Positions 14,278 through 22,133 of a DNA stretch of 26,880 nucleotides are shown here, piece by piece. The notes under the pieces are model-generated. The model was not told the origin of the DNA, searched no databases, and saw nothing but the letters and a program-made list of their open reading frames with translations. Source of the stretch: CAYQSU01 sp964420325 (lineage in GTDB: Bacteria > Pseudomonadota > Alphaproteobacteria > Rhodospirillales > Defluviicoccaceae); the NCBI GenBank assembly GCA_964420325.1, contig CAYQSU010000047.1, positions 1 to 26,880 of the forward strand, in the 5' to 3' direction. Position numbers and translations under genes: made by a program. Each line of letters opens with the position of its first letter. Positions within the stretch are counted from its first letter, which is position 1.

Positions 14278-17200
14278 ATGGGTCGGCCTTTGTTCGAGCG
14301 GCTTCTCGCCGCGCTCTTGCTTCTGTTCGTCCTGTCGGCGGCCGGCTGGCTGGTGCTCGTGGAGGTTCGAGCCTCGCCGATCCAGTCGACGATCCTCAGC
14401 GACGTCGCCGCCCGTCTGACCTGGCGGGTCGAGCCCGGGCCGAGTCCCGACATCCGCCATCCTGAGGCCGGCCCCTACGACTTGCGCCTCGGCTACGTCC
14501 GCCTGCAGGACTTCATCGGCTCGCTGGGCCGCGAGGGCTACGCGGTCGAGCGTCAGGCGCGCTGGTCGGAGGCCTTGCGCACCTTCGTCGACGCCGGCGG
14601 CTATGCGCTCTACCACGAGAAGACCCGGGCCGGCCTCGAGATCCGCGACCGGTCGGGCGCGGCGATGTTCGTCTCTCGGCATCCCGAGCGGGCCTACCCG
14701 GACTTCGATTCGATCCCCTCGCTCGTCGTCGCCGCGCTGCTGTTCATCGAGGATCGCGAGCTTCTGGACGAGCGGCATTCGCGCCGCAATCCCGCCATCG
14801 ACTGGGCTCGCATGACCGGCGCCACCTTCAGCCTTGTTGCCGAGGCCTTCTCAAGCGAGAAGCGCTACGGCGGCAGCACGCTGGCGACGCAGATCGAGAA
14901 GTTCCGGCATTCGGCGGAGGGGCGGACGGAGGGCGTCGGCGACAAGCTGCGGCAAATGGTGTCGGCCAGTGTGCGGGCCTACCAGGACGGCAGCGACACG
15001 ACGCTCGCCCGCCGCCGCCTCGTCGTCGACTACCTCAACTCGACGCCGCTCGCCGGCCGTTCCAGCTTCGGCGAGGTCATCGGCCTCGGCGACGGGCTCT
15101 GGGCCTGGTACGGATCCGAGTTCGAGGCCGCCAACGCAGGCCTTCGGGCGACGCCCGCGGATGCCTCGGCCCTCGCCGACAAGGCGCGGCTGTTCAAGCA
15201 GGTGACGAGCCTTCTGCTCGCCCAGCGCCGGCCGTCCTACTACCTCGAGCACGGCTTCCGCCAGCTCGTCGCCCTCACCGACGCCCACCTGCGCGTGTTC
15301 GGGCGGGCAGGCCTCATCGACGACGCGCTGCGCGACGCCGCGCTCGCCGCCGAGCTCCGGCGAAGCCCCGCGCCGCCGCCGGCGCCGACGGCCTCGCCGA
15401 TCGACCAGAAGGCGGCCAGCGCCGTCCGGGTCGAGCTTCTCTCGCGGCTCGGGATCAGGGACTTTTACGCCCTCGACCGCCTCGATCTCGGCGTCGACAC
15501 GACCGTCGACGCGGACGTTCAGCGCGACGTGACGAGACGGCTTCGCAGCCTCGGCGAGCCGGCGACGGCGACCGCCGCCGGGCTCACCGGTGCGCGCCTG
15601 CTCGCACCCCGGCATGCCGGCGCCGTCCGCTACAGCGTCGCCCTCTACGAGCGCAAGGGCGACGCCAACCATCTCGTCGTGCAGACCGACAACTACGACG
15701 GCGCCCTCGACCTCAATGCCGGCAGCAAGATGGATCTGGGATCGACCGCCAAGCTGCGGACCCTGGTCAGCTATCTCCAGATCGTCGCCGAGTTGCACGG
15801 CCGGTATGCCGCCTTGACGCCGTCGCAGCTCGAGGAGGCGCTCGCAGACGCGGAGGATCCGCTCACGCGGTGGGCGCTCTCCCGTCTGCTCGCAACCGGC
15901 GAGCGCCGGCTGGAGGCCCTGCTCGATGCCGCCATGCAGCGCCCCTATTCGGCCAGCCCGGCCGAGCAGTTTTTCACCGGGCGCGGATTGCACACCTTCG
16001 CCAACTTCGACAACCGGCACGATCACCAGGTGATCCCGGTCGCCGACGCCTTCCGGCATTCGGTCAACCTCGTGTTCGTCCGCATGATGCGGGACATCGT
16101 CCGCTTCCATATTGCCGAAGGGCCGGGCACCGACATCCTGGTCGACCGCGACCATCCGGATCGCCGGCTCTATCTCTCCCGCTTCGCCGACCGCGAGGGC
16201 GCGGAGTTCCTCAGCCGCTTCTACCGCATCTATCAAGGGCGCTCGCCCGACGAGGCGCTCGACGTCCTGGCAAGCCGGGTCCGGCCTTCGGCCCGCCGGC
16301 TCGCGGTCGCGTTCCGCTCGGTTCGACCCGAGGCCGACGTCGAGGCGCTCGGCGCCTTCATCGCCAAACGGCTGCCGCATGAGCCGGTCGACCCGGGGCA
16401 AGTGCAGAAACTGTTCGCGACCTACGCCCCAGGCAGCTTCTCGCTCGCCGACCGCGGCTATCTCGCCCGCATCCACCCGCTCGAGCTGTGGGTCGTCGCC
16501 CATCTGCAGGAGCGGCCCTCGGCGACGTATCGCGAGATCCTCGCCGCCGGTGCCGACGCGCGCCAGGAGGCCTACACTTGGCTGTTCCGGTCGAAGAGCA
16601 GGCGCGCCGTCGACAACCGCATCCGCATGGTGCTCGAGGAGGATGCGTTCAGGCGGATCCATCAGTCGTGGCGCGAGCTCGGCTATCCCTTCGACTCTCT
16701 GGTCCCCTCGCTGGCGACGGCGATCGGCAGCTCGGCCGACCAGCCGCAGGCGCTGGCCGAGCTGATGGGCATCCTCGTCAACGACGGCCTGCGGCTGCCG
16801 ACGCTGCGCATCCGGCGCCTCCACTTTGCGGCGGACACGCCTTACGAGGTCGCCCTGGGCTGGGAGCCCGCGAGTGAAGCGCGGCGCGTGCTGGCGCCGG
16901 AGGTCGCGGCGACGGTCCGCCTGGCCCTTGCCGACGTCGTCGCCAGCGGCACCGCGCGCCGCGTGTCGGGAGCGTTCACCCGGGCCGACGGCGCGCCGCT
17001 GGCGATCGGCGGCAAGACCGGAACCGCGGACGAGATGCTCGACCGTCCCGGCGGCGCGGCGGCGGCGCGGCAGCGGGAGGTCGGCCGCAGCGCCGCCTTC
17101 GTGTTCTTCGCCGGCGACCGCCATTTCGGGACCGTCACCGCCCACGTGCCGGGCAGCGAAGCCGGCCTCCACGGCTTCACCAGCGCCCTGCCGGTGCAGG

Positions 17201-17301
17201 TCCTGAAGGCGATCGCGCCCGCGCTCGAGCCGCTGGTGCGGGAGGCGTCGGTGCTGGCGGCCGCACACCAGCCGACAGCGCTGGCCCTCGGCGCCGAATA
17301 G
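14278..17301 (+). CDS. Bifunctional class A-type penicillin-binding protein with a large transpeptidase insertion
   Basis: 1007 residues, anchored by one N-terminal TM segment (about 8-28). A GT51 glycosyltransferase region follows, with catalytic Glu158 in FIEDRE and GGSTLATQIEKF in place of the common GGSTITQQ. The transpeptidase motifs are S489-TAK (SxxK), S595-VN (SxN) and K913-TG in GGKTGTADE. The protein would polymerise lipid II and cross-link stem peptides on the periplasmic side. The distance from SxN to KTG is about 318 residues, well above that in typical PBPs, and is filled by a helical, charged insertion (about 640-840). The start has a strong AAGGGGTGAGG site. It is followed by an L,D-transpeptidase gene, which fits a wall-building role. 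No standard PBP class name fits comfortably. Confidence 0.85.
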   Translation: MGRPLFERLLAALLLLFVLSAAGWLVLVEVRASPIQSTILSDVAARLTWRVEPGPSPDIRHPEAGPYDLRLGYVRLQDFIGSLGREGYAVERQARWSEALRTFVDAGGYALYHEKTRAGLEIRDRSGAAMFVSRHPERAYPDFDSIPSLVVAALLFIEDRELLDERHSRRNPAIDWARMTGATFSLVAEAFSSEKRYGGSTLATQIEKFRHSAEGRTEGVGDKLRQMVSASVRAYQDGSDTTLARRRLVVDYLNSTPLAGRSSFGEVIGLGDGLWAWYGSEFEAANAGLRATPADASALADKARLFKQVTSLLLAQRRPSYYLEHGFRQLVALTDAHLRVFGRAGLIDDALRDAALAAELRRSPAPPPAPTASPIDQKAASAVRVELLSRLGIRDFYALDRLDLGVDTTVDADVQRDVTRRLRSLGEPATATAAGLTGARLLAPRHAGAVRYSVALYERKGDANHLVVQTDNYDGALDLNAGSKMDLGSTAKLRTLVSYLQIVAELHGRYAALTPSQLEEALADAEDPLTRWALSRLLATGERRLEALLDAAMQRPYSASPAEQFFTGRGLHTFANFDNRHDHQVIPVADAFRHSVNLVFVRMMRDIVRFHIAEGPGTDILVDRDHPDRRLYLSRFADREGAEFLSRFYRIYQGRSPDEALDVLASRVRPSARRLAVAFRSVRPEADVEALGAFIAKRLPHEPVDPGQVQKLFATYAPGSFSLADRGYLARIHPLELWVVAHLQERPSATYREILAAGADARQEAYTWLFRSKSRRAVDNRIRMVLEEDAFRRIHQSWRELGYPFDSLVPSLATAIGSSADQPQALAELMGILVNDGLRLPTLRIRRLHFAADTPYEVALGWEPASEARRVLAPEVAATVRLALADVVASGTARRVSGAFTRADGAPLAIGGKTGTADEMLDRPGGAAAARQREVGRSAAFVFFAGDRHFGTVTAHVPGSEAGLHGFTSALPVQVLKAIAPALEPLVREASVLAAAHQPTALALGAE

Positions 17302-17468
17302 GCATCAGCGGCCGGCCGGACGACGCAGACGCGCGAACAGGCATTGCCGCCGCGGCACAGGCGACTATGTTCAATGCGGACGCTCGACCTCTGGCGGGAC
17401 CCTGGGCACGGATGAACCGTTCGCGGAAGTGCGCGCGCGCCTGGCGCGATGAATCGGCGGTGGCTGCG

Positions 17469-18359
17469 ATGCACGGTCTTCGTGCGGTCGTTCTGGCCGT
17501 TGTGGTGACGCTGGCGTCCGCGGGCGGCCGAGCGGACGACCTCATCGGCGAGGTCCAGACCTACACCACCCGGTACGAGGACACGCTTCTCGACATCGCC
17601 CGCACCACCCAGCTCGGTCTGATCGAGCTGATGGCCGCCAATCCCGGCGTCGACCCCTGGCTGCCCGGCGAGGGCCGGCGCATCATCCTGCCGACCGCCC
17701 ACGTCCTCCCCGACGCGCCGCGGCAGGGGATCGTCGTCAACCTGGCCGAGCTCCGGCTCTATTTCTTCCCCGCCGGCGACGGACCCGTCACCACCTTCCC
17801 GATCGGCGTCGGCCGCGAGGGCGCGGCGACGCCGCTCGGGGCCACCAAGATCGTCCGCAAGAAGAAGGATCCGGCCTGGTACCCGCCGAAATCGATCCGC
17901 GACGAGGACCCCGAGCTGCCGTCGGTGGTGCCGCCGGGTCCGGACAACCCGCTCGGCCAGTTTGCTCTCTATCTCGGCTGGCCGGCCTACCTCATCCATG
18001 GCACGCACCAGCCGTGGGGGGTCGGGCGGCGGGTCAGCCACGGCTGCATCCGCCTCTATCCCGAGAGCATCGAATGGCTGTTCGGCAAGGTGCCGGTGGG
18101 AACGCCGGTGACGGTGGTCAAGGAGCCGGTGAAGCTCGGTCGCCGCAACGGCGAACTCTATCTCCAGGTGCATCCGTCGTTGGCGCAAGTGGATCAGATC
18201 GAGACCGAGGGCATACCCGATCCCGAGCCGGCGCCCGAGCGCGCCGATCCCGACCGCATCCTGCTCGCCGCCGGTGACCAAATCTGGCGGCTCGACTGGA
18301 ACGCCATCACCTGGGCGCTCCATGAGCGCCAGGGCCTGCCCATCCGCATCACCCGCTAG
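17469..18359 (+). CDS. L,D-transpeptidase (YkuD/ErfK type) with LysM-like domain
   Basis: About 296 residues. It has a signal peptide (MHGLRAVVLAVVVTLASAGG), then a LysM-like peptidoglycan-binding segment (TYTTRYEDTLLDIARTTQLG, ANPGVDPWLPGEG). The YkuD catalytic domain follows, with IHGTHQPWGVGRRVSHGCIR, in which Cys193 is the nucleophile and the two histidines belong to the active site. A C-terminal tail of about 70 residues has no recognised domain. The enzyme forms 3-3 cross-links in peptidoglycan or attaches lipoprotein to it. In-frame ATGs at 17367 and 17412 would put 19-34 extra polar residues before the signal peptide, so 17469 is preferred. It lies 167 bp after the PBP gene. Confidence 0.9.
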   Translation: MHGLRAVVLAVVVTLASAGGRADDLIGEVQTYTTRYEDTLLDIARTTQLGLIELMAANPGVDPWLPGEGRRIILPTAHVLPDAPRQGIVVNLAELRLYFFPAGDGPVTTFPIGVGREGAATPLGATKIVRKKKDPAWYPPKSIRDEDPELPSVVPPGPDNPLGQFALYLGWPAYLIHGTHQPWGVGRRVSHGCIRLYPESIEWLFGKVPVGTPVTVVKEPVKLGRRNGELYLQVHPSLAQVDQIETEGIPDPEPAPERADPDRILLAAGDQIWRLDWNAITWALHERQGLPIRITR

Positions 18360-18365
18360 GGGACC

Positions 18366-18396
18366 TGCCGCCGGCATTGCTTGAAACCGGCCGGCA
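18366..18396 (+). terminator. GC-rich hairpin after the L,D-transpeptidase gene
   Basis: TGCCG-CCGG and CCGGCCGGCA can pair with one bulged base around a 12-nt loop, starting 7 bases after the stop codon. There is no T-run, so it is a weak or factor-assisted terminator, or a transcript-stabilising hairpin. It contains the TTG at 18381, which argues against that triplet as the start of the next gene. Confidence 0.4.
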
Positions 18397-18449
18397 CGCC
18401 GCCTATGGTCCGGGCCGGACGCGCTTGCCTTCGAGAACGGTCTGCCGCC

Positions 18450-19823
18450 GTGAGCCACCAGTCGATCGTCGACAGGGTCTTCCCGATCGTCGTCGTAGTC
18501 AGCCTTCTGTTCCTCGCCTTCATCGCCGGGGCGTGGTGGGCATGGCGGCCCATGTTCCCGTTCGAGCCGCATGTCCGCCAGGCCTTCACCGGCCTCCTCG
18601 TCACCTGGCAGGGTCTTTCGAACCCGCCGCGGCCGTTCGAGAACGATCTCTGGATGGCCGGCGAAGACCTGGGCGAGGGCGTTGTGCACCATCTCGCCGC
18701 GGCCACCAGCCCCGGCTACACGCTGATCACCGCGGCGCAGCGCGCGGCGCTCGTCGACTTGGACGGAACCGTCCTCCACGAGTGGGCGCTGCCTTACGCC
18801 GAGATCCGGGACACCACCGGCACCATCGCCGATCCGCCCGACGACAGCTTCGCCTACTGGTGGCCGGCGAAGCTGTTCCCCAACGGCGACCTGATGGTCA
18901 TCGTCGATTCGACGAAGATCTCGCCGCAGGGGCTGGCGCTGCTCAAGCTCGACCGCGATTCGCGCCCGGTCTGGATCCGGCCGATGCACGCCCATCACGA
19001 CTTCGCGGTGGCCGACGACGGCCGGACCTACGTCCTCGATCAGGCCATCGGCATGCGGCTGCCGTGCCGCATCCGCCGCATGCAGGCGCCATTTCTCGAT
19101 GACGGCATCGTCACCGTGTCCGCCGACGGCGAGGTCGTCGACCGCCTGTCGATCCTGGACGCGTTCTGCAACGCGCCGGCCTACGCGGAGATGCTCGATT
19201 CGCTCCTCCTCGGCAACCGCGACCGCTTCAAGGGCGACTATCTCCACGCCAACGCCGTCGACATCGTCACGCCGCCGTTCGCCGGCCGCTTCCCCGTGCT
19301 GAAGGCGGGGCAGCTCGTGGTCTCGCTCCGCGAGCTCGACCTGATCGCGGCGATCGACGTCGATGCCCGCGCCGTCGTCTGGGCGTTGCGAGGGGCCTGG
19401 CATCGCCAGCACGACCCGGATCTGCTCGACTCGGGCCGCATCGTGATCTTCGACAACCAGGGGGACTTCGCCGGCGGCGGCTCGCGCGTGCTTGAGTTCG
19501 ATCCCGCAACTTTGGAGATCGTCTGGCAGTATCCGTCCGCCGCCAAGGGCGAGCTCCGGAGCGCCTTCCGCTCCAGCCAACAGGTGCTGCCGAACGGCAA
19601 TGTGCTGATCACCGAGTTCGAGGGTGCCCGCATTTTGGAAGTGACCCGCAACCACGATGTGGTATGGGATTATGTGAGCCCGTTCCGCGACGGACCGGAC
19701 GGTCGCCTGAGGGCCCGCATCCTGTTCGCGGAGCGTTATCCGGCAAGCGCGCTGCAGTTCGCTCTTGGCGGGGATCGACACTCCGAACTCGGAAGCACAG
19801 GCGATGGGGAAGCGAGACGATGA
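18450..19823 (+). CDS. Arylsulfotransferase-family (ASST) membrane-anchored protein
   Basis: About 457 residues. An N-terminal TM anchor (IVVVVSLLFLAFIAGAWWAW) precedes a six-bladed-propeller-type ectodomain related to arylsulfotransferases. Blades are marked by AALVDLDGTVLHEWALPY, FPNGDLMVIVD, VLPNGNVLITEF and EVTRNHDVVWDY. Candidate catalytic or binding histidines lie in HHDFAVADDGRTYVLD, YLHANAVDIV and WHRQHDP. Canonical ASSTs move sulfate between phenolic compounds without PAPS; the substrate here is unknown. The GTG at 18450 (MSHQSIVDRV) puts the TM close to the N-terminus and is preferred; ATG 18405 or TTG 18381 are possible. It overlaps the next gene by ATGA. Family call is good; the activity is inferred. 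Confidence 0.82.
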   Translation: MSHQSIVDRVFPIVVVVSLLFLAFIAGAWWAWRPMFPFEPHVRQAFTGLLVTWQGLSNPPRPFENDLWMAGEDLGEGVVHHLAAATSPGYTLITAAQRAALVDLDGTVLHEWALPYAEIRDTTGTIADPPDDSFAYWWPAKLFPNGDLMVIVDSTKISPQGLALLKLDRDSRPVWIRPMHAHHDFAVADDGRTYVLDQAIGMRLPCRIRRMQAPFLDDGIVTVSADGEVVDRLSILDAFCNAPAYAEMLDSLLLGNRDRFKGDYLHANAVDIVTPPFAGRFPVLKAGQLVVSLRELDLIAAIDVDARAVVWALRGAWHRQHDPDLLDSGRIVIFDNQGDFAGGGSRVLEFDPATLEIVWQYPSAAKGELRSAFRSSQQVLPNGNVLITEFEGARILEVTRNHDVVWDYVSPFRDGPDGRLRARILFAERYPASALQFALGGDRHSELGSTGDGEARR

Positions 19824-20080
19824 AGACGTTGACGTGGCCGAAGACCGTGCTGCTGGCAATCCTTGTATTCGGCCTTCCGGCGACGGCCCATGCCTACGTC
19901 GGTCCGGGGGCGGGCATCAGCCTCATCGGCGCGGCCATCGGCCTGATCGTCGCGCTGGCGACGGCGATCGGCATCGTCGTGCTGTGGCCGCTCCGGCGGA
20001 TGCGCCTGCGGGCTCGCAAGGCGCGCGAGGCGGAGATCGGCCGGGCCGAGCCCGACCGGGCGGGCCGGGGCTCCGGTTAG
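19820..20080 (+). CDS. Small membrane protein with AYVGPGAG motif
   Basis: 86 residues, starting at the ATG inside the ATGA overlap with the arylsulfotransferase gene, so the two are probably translationally coupled. A signal-peptide-like segment ends in ATAHA, followed by YVGPGAGISLIG. One long TM segment (about 35-57) and a basic tail (RRMRLRARKAR) follow, giving a likely periplasmic N-terminus and cytoplasmic C-terminus. I recall similar small proteins beside ASST-type genes but know of no assigned function. The tight coupling suggests a subunit or chaperone of the sulfotransferase. Confidence 0.8.
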   Translation: MKTLTWPKTVLLAILVFGLPATAHAYVGPGAGISLIGAAIGLIVALATAIGIVVLWPLRRMRLRARKAREAEIGRAEPDRAGRGSG

Positions 20081-20122
20081 CGGGCGAACGGATGATCCTG
20101 GCCGAACTGCCGCCGGGCTGCC

Positions 20123-20887
20123 TTGGGCCTGTTTGACCTCCCGTCGCCGGTGCTCGCCTGGGCCGATGGTGCCGCCGGCGCCGTGCTCCCTCCGGTCGCG
20201 CGCCTCGTCCTGTGGGCGCTTCTCGGCAGCGCCGTGTCGATGGCGCTCTACCGGCTGTTGTCGTCCCAGGGCAAGATGGCCCGGCTGAAGGCGGAGATCG
20301 CCGGGACGCGTGGCGAGATCGCCGCCTACGACGGCGATCTCGACGGCATGCGGCCGTTGCTGATGCGCTCGATCGGGCTTTCCCTGCGCCAGGTGGCGCT
20401 CGCCGTCGGCCCCGCCGTCCTCGCCTCGCTGCCGCTGCTGGTCCTCCTGGTATGGCTCGAGAACGCCTACGGCTTCGCCTTGCCGCAGCCCGGCGAGACC
20501 ATCGAGGTACGACTGAGTCCGGCCGCGGCCGACGCCCGCTGGCAGGGCTCCGGCAGCGAGGGCGGGCCGGGTGGTGCGGACCATGTCGTCTGGCCGGACG
20601 ACGGCAGCGCCATGGTCCTCGTCGACGGCCTCGGCCACACCCTGCTGTCGCTGCCGCCGCCGGCGGCGGTGCCGGTGATCCACAAGCGGCTGTGGTGGAA
20701 CGCCCTCATCGGCAACCCTCTCGGTTACCTGCCGGAGGAGTCGCCGGTCGACGAGATCGAGATCGAGCTGCCGCGCCAGCGCCATCTCGATGCCGGACCG
20801 TCGTGGCTCGGGCGCTGGGAGACCGTCTTCTTCACCGTACTCGTCCTGGCCTCGGTCGCCATCAAGGTCGTCTTCCACATCCACTGA
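20123..20887 (+). CDS. Three-TM membrane protein with Oxa1/EMC3-like layout
   Basis: 254 residues. TM1 is at about 25-45, a charged, probably coiled segment follows (about 48-75, GKMARLKAEIAGTRGEIAAY), then TM2 at about 92-113, a soluble region of about 110 residues, and a last TM at about 230-250. TM, coiled coil, TM, TM is the core layout of the Oxa1 superfamily (YidC, EMC3, TMCO1), and LLMRSIGLSLRQVALAVGPA resembles bacterial EMC3/TMCO1-like proteins as I recall them. The extra soluble region between TM2 and TM3 is unusual. The assignment is structural inference from the reading alone. The start is probably TTG at 20123, with no good ATG available. It lies between the ASST pair and a sulfotransferase on the same strand. 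Confidence 0.7.
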   Translation: MGLFDLPSPVLAWADGAAGAVLPPVARLVLWALLGSAVSMALYRLLSSQGKMARLKAEIAGTRGEIAAYDGDLDGMRPLLMRSIGLSLRQVALAVGPAVLASLPLLVLLVWLENAYGFALPQPGETIEVRLSPAAADARWQGSGSEGGPGGADHVVWPDDGSAMVLVDGLGHTLLSLPPPAAVPVIHKRLWWNALIGNPLGYLPEESPVDEIEIELPRQRHLDAGPSWLGRWETVFFTVLVLASVAIKVVFHIH

Positions 20888-20914
20888 CCGGTTGCGAGCG
20901 AGCCGGAGCGCAGC

Positions 20915-22030
20915 ATGGCCGAGACCGCCAAGGAGCCGTTCGAGGTGACCGGCTGGGTGCACCGCCTGGGCGGCTTCATCGCCGGCCGCCGGGACCTCTG
21001 GGTGCGCCTCGCCGGCCTGGAGACGCGGCTCCTGCGCGACCGCCTGGATGATCTGCGAATAGATAGACCGGTCTACATTTCTGGACTCGCACGGGCGGGC
21101 ACCACCATCCTGCTCGAGATCGTCGCCCGCCACCCGGACGTGGTCACCCACCAGTATCGGGACTATCCGCCGGTCTACACGCCCTACTGGTGGAACTGGC
21201 TACTCGGATACATGGAGACGCGTCCGGCGCAGCCCATCGAGCGGGCGCACGCCGACGGCATCCTGATCACGCCTGCGAGTCCCGAGGCGATGGAGGAGAT
21301 CCTGTGGATGACCTTCTTCCCCGACTGCCACGCGCTAGGCGTCAACAGCGTCCTGGACGGCACCGCCTCGAACCCGGCGTTCGAGGCGTTCTACCGCGAG
21401 CACGTCGGCAAGCTCCTGCTCGCGCGGGGCGGCCGGCGCTACGTCTCCAAGGGCAACTACAACATCACCCGCCTCCAGTACCTGCAGCGCCTGTTTCCCG
21501 ACGCCCGCTTCGTCCTGCCGGTTCGCGACCCCGCCGGGCACGTCGCCTCGCTGATCAAGCAGCAGCGGCTGTTCTCTCAGGCGACGCGCGAGAGCCCGCG
21601 GGCGCGCGAGCACCTGCGCCGCGTCGGCCACTTCGAGTTCGGCCCCGACCGCGTGCCGATCGACGCCGACGATGCCGCGCGCGTGCGGGAGATCGCCGCC
21701 CTGTGGGCCGCCGGCGAGGAGGTCAGGGGGTGGGCCCGCTACTGGTCCCACATCTACGGTTTCGTCGCCGACCGCCTCGCCGCCGACACGAGGCTCGTCG
21801 ACGCCGCCTGCGTCGTCCGCTTCGAGGATCTCTGCCGATCGCCCGGGGAGACGCTCGAGCGGGTGTTCGCCCACGCCGGGCTCGCCGACGCCGGCAGCCT
21901 CATCGATGCGGCGGCCCGCGAGCTTCGCTTCCCGGCCTACTACACGCCCGCGTTCACCGAGTCCGAGCGAGCCATCATCGCCGAGGAGACGGCCGCGACC
22001 GCGGCCCGCTTCGGCTACGCGCCGCCTTGA
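20915..22030 (+). CDS. PAPS-dependent sulfotransferase family protein
   Basis: 371 residues, cytoplasmic, no signal peptide. The 5'-phosphosulfate loop reads YISGLARAGTTILLEIV (54-70), matching the PxRSGTT-type P-loop of sulfotransferases. The 3'-phosphate-binding segment is RFVLPVRDPAGHVASL (about 204-219), with RFEDLCRSPGETLERVF further on, as is usual in this fold. It should transfer sulfate from PAPS to an unknown acceptor such as a lipid, saccharide or protein. The start has a GGAGCG site 5 bases upstream and lies 27 bp after the EMC3-like gene, so the two are probably co-transcribed. Its place in a cluster with an ASST-type protein suggests a two-stage sulfation pathway (inference). Confidence 0.85.
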   Translation: MAETAKEPFEVTGWVHRLGGFIAGRRDLWVRLAGLETRLLRDRLDDLRIDRPVYISGLARAGTTILLEIVARHPDVVTHQYRDYPPVYTPYWWNWLLGYMETRPAQPIERAHADGILITPASPEAMEEILWMTFFPDCHALGVNSVLDGTASNPAFEAFYREHVGKLLLARGGRRYVSKGNYNITRLQYLQRLFPDARFVLPVRDPAGHVASLIKQQRLFSQATRESPRAREHLRRVGHFEFGPDRVPIDADDAARVREIAALWAAGEEVRGWARYWSHIYGFVADRLAADTRLVDAACVVRFEDLCRSPGETLERVFAHAGLADAGSLIDAAARELRFPAYYTPAFTESERAIIAEETAATAARFGYAPP

Positions 22031-22059
22031 GGACGAGCGCCCGAGCCACCCGAACGCTG

Positions 22060-22086
22060 CCGGCGGGTTGACGGGGTCGCCGCCGG
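22060..22086 (+). terminator. Hairpin between sulfotransferase and lysyl-tRNA synthetase genes
   Basis: A perfect 7-bp stem CCGGCGG/CCGCCGG (22060-22066 with 22080-22086) closes a 13-nt loop 30 bases after the sulfotransferase stop. Only a short T-containing tail (GTCTTA) follows. It may end the sulfation transcript or only attenuate it before lysS. Confidence 0.4.
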
Positions 22087-22133
22087 GTCTTACGGTCGCC
22101 GGTCCCTGAACCCATCCCCAGGACGGCCGGCTG

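Noticed and set aside
14851..17268. Minus-strand open frame of 805 codons antisense to the PBP
   Set aside because: No recognisable motif; the plus strand carries all catalytic PBP motifs.
18381..18449. TTG at 18381 as the arylsulfotransferase start
   Set aside because: It falls in the loop of a hairpin and would add polar residues ahead of the TM anchor; GTG 18450 fits better.
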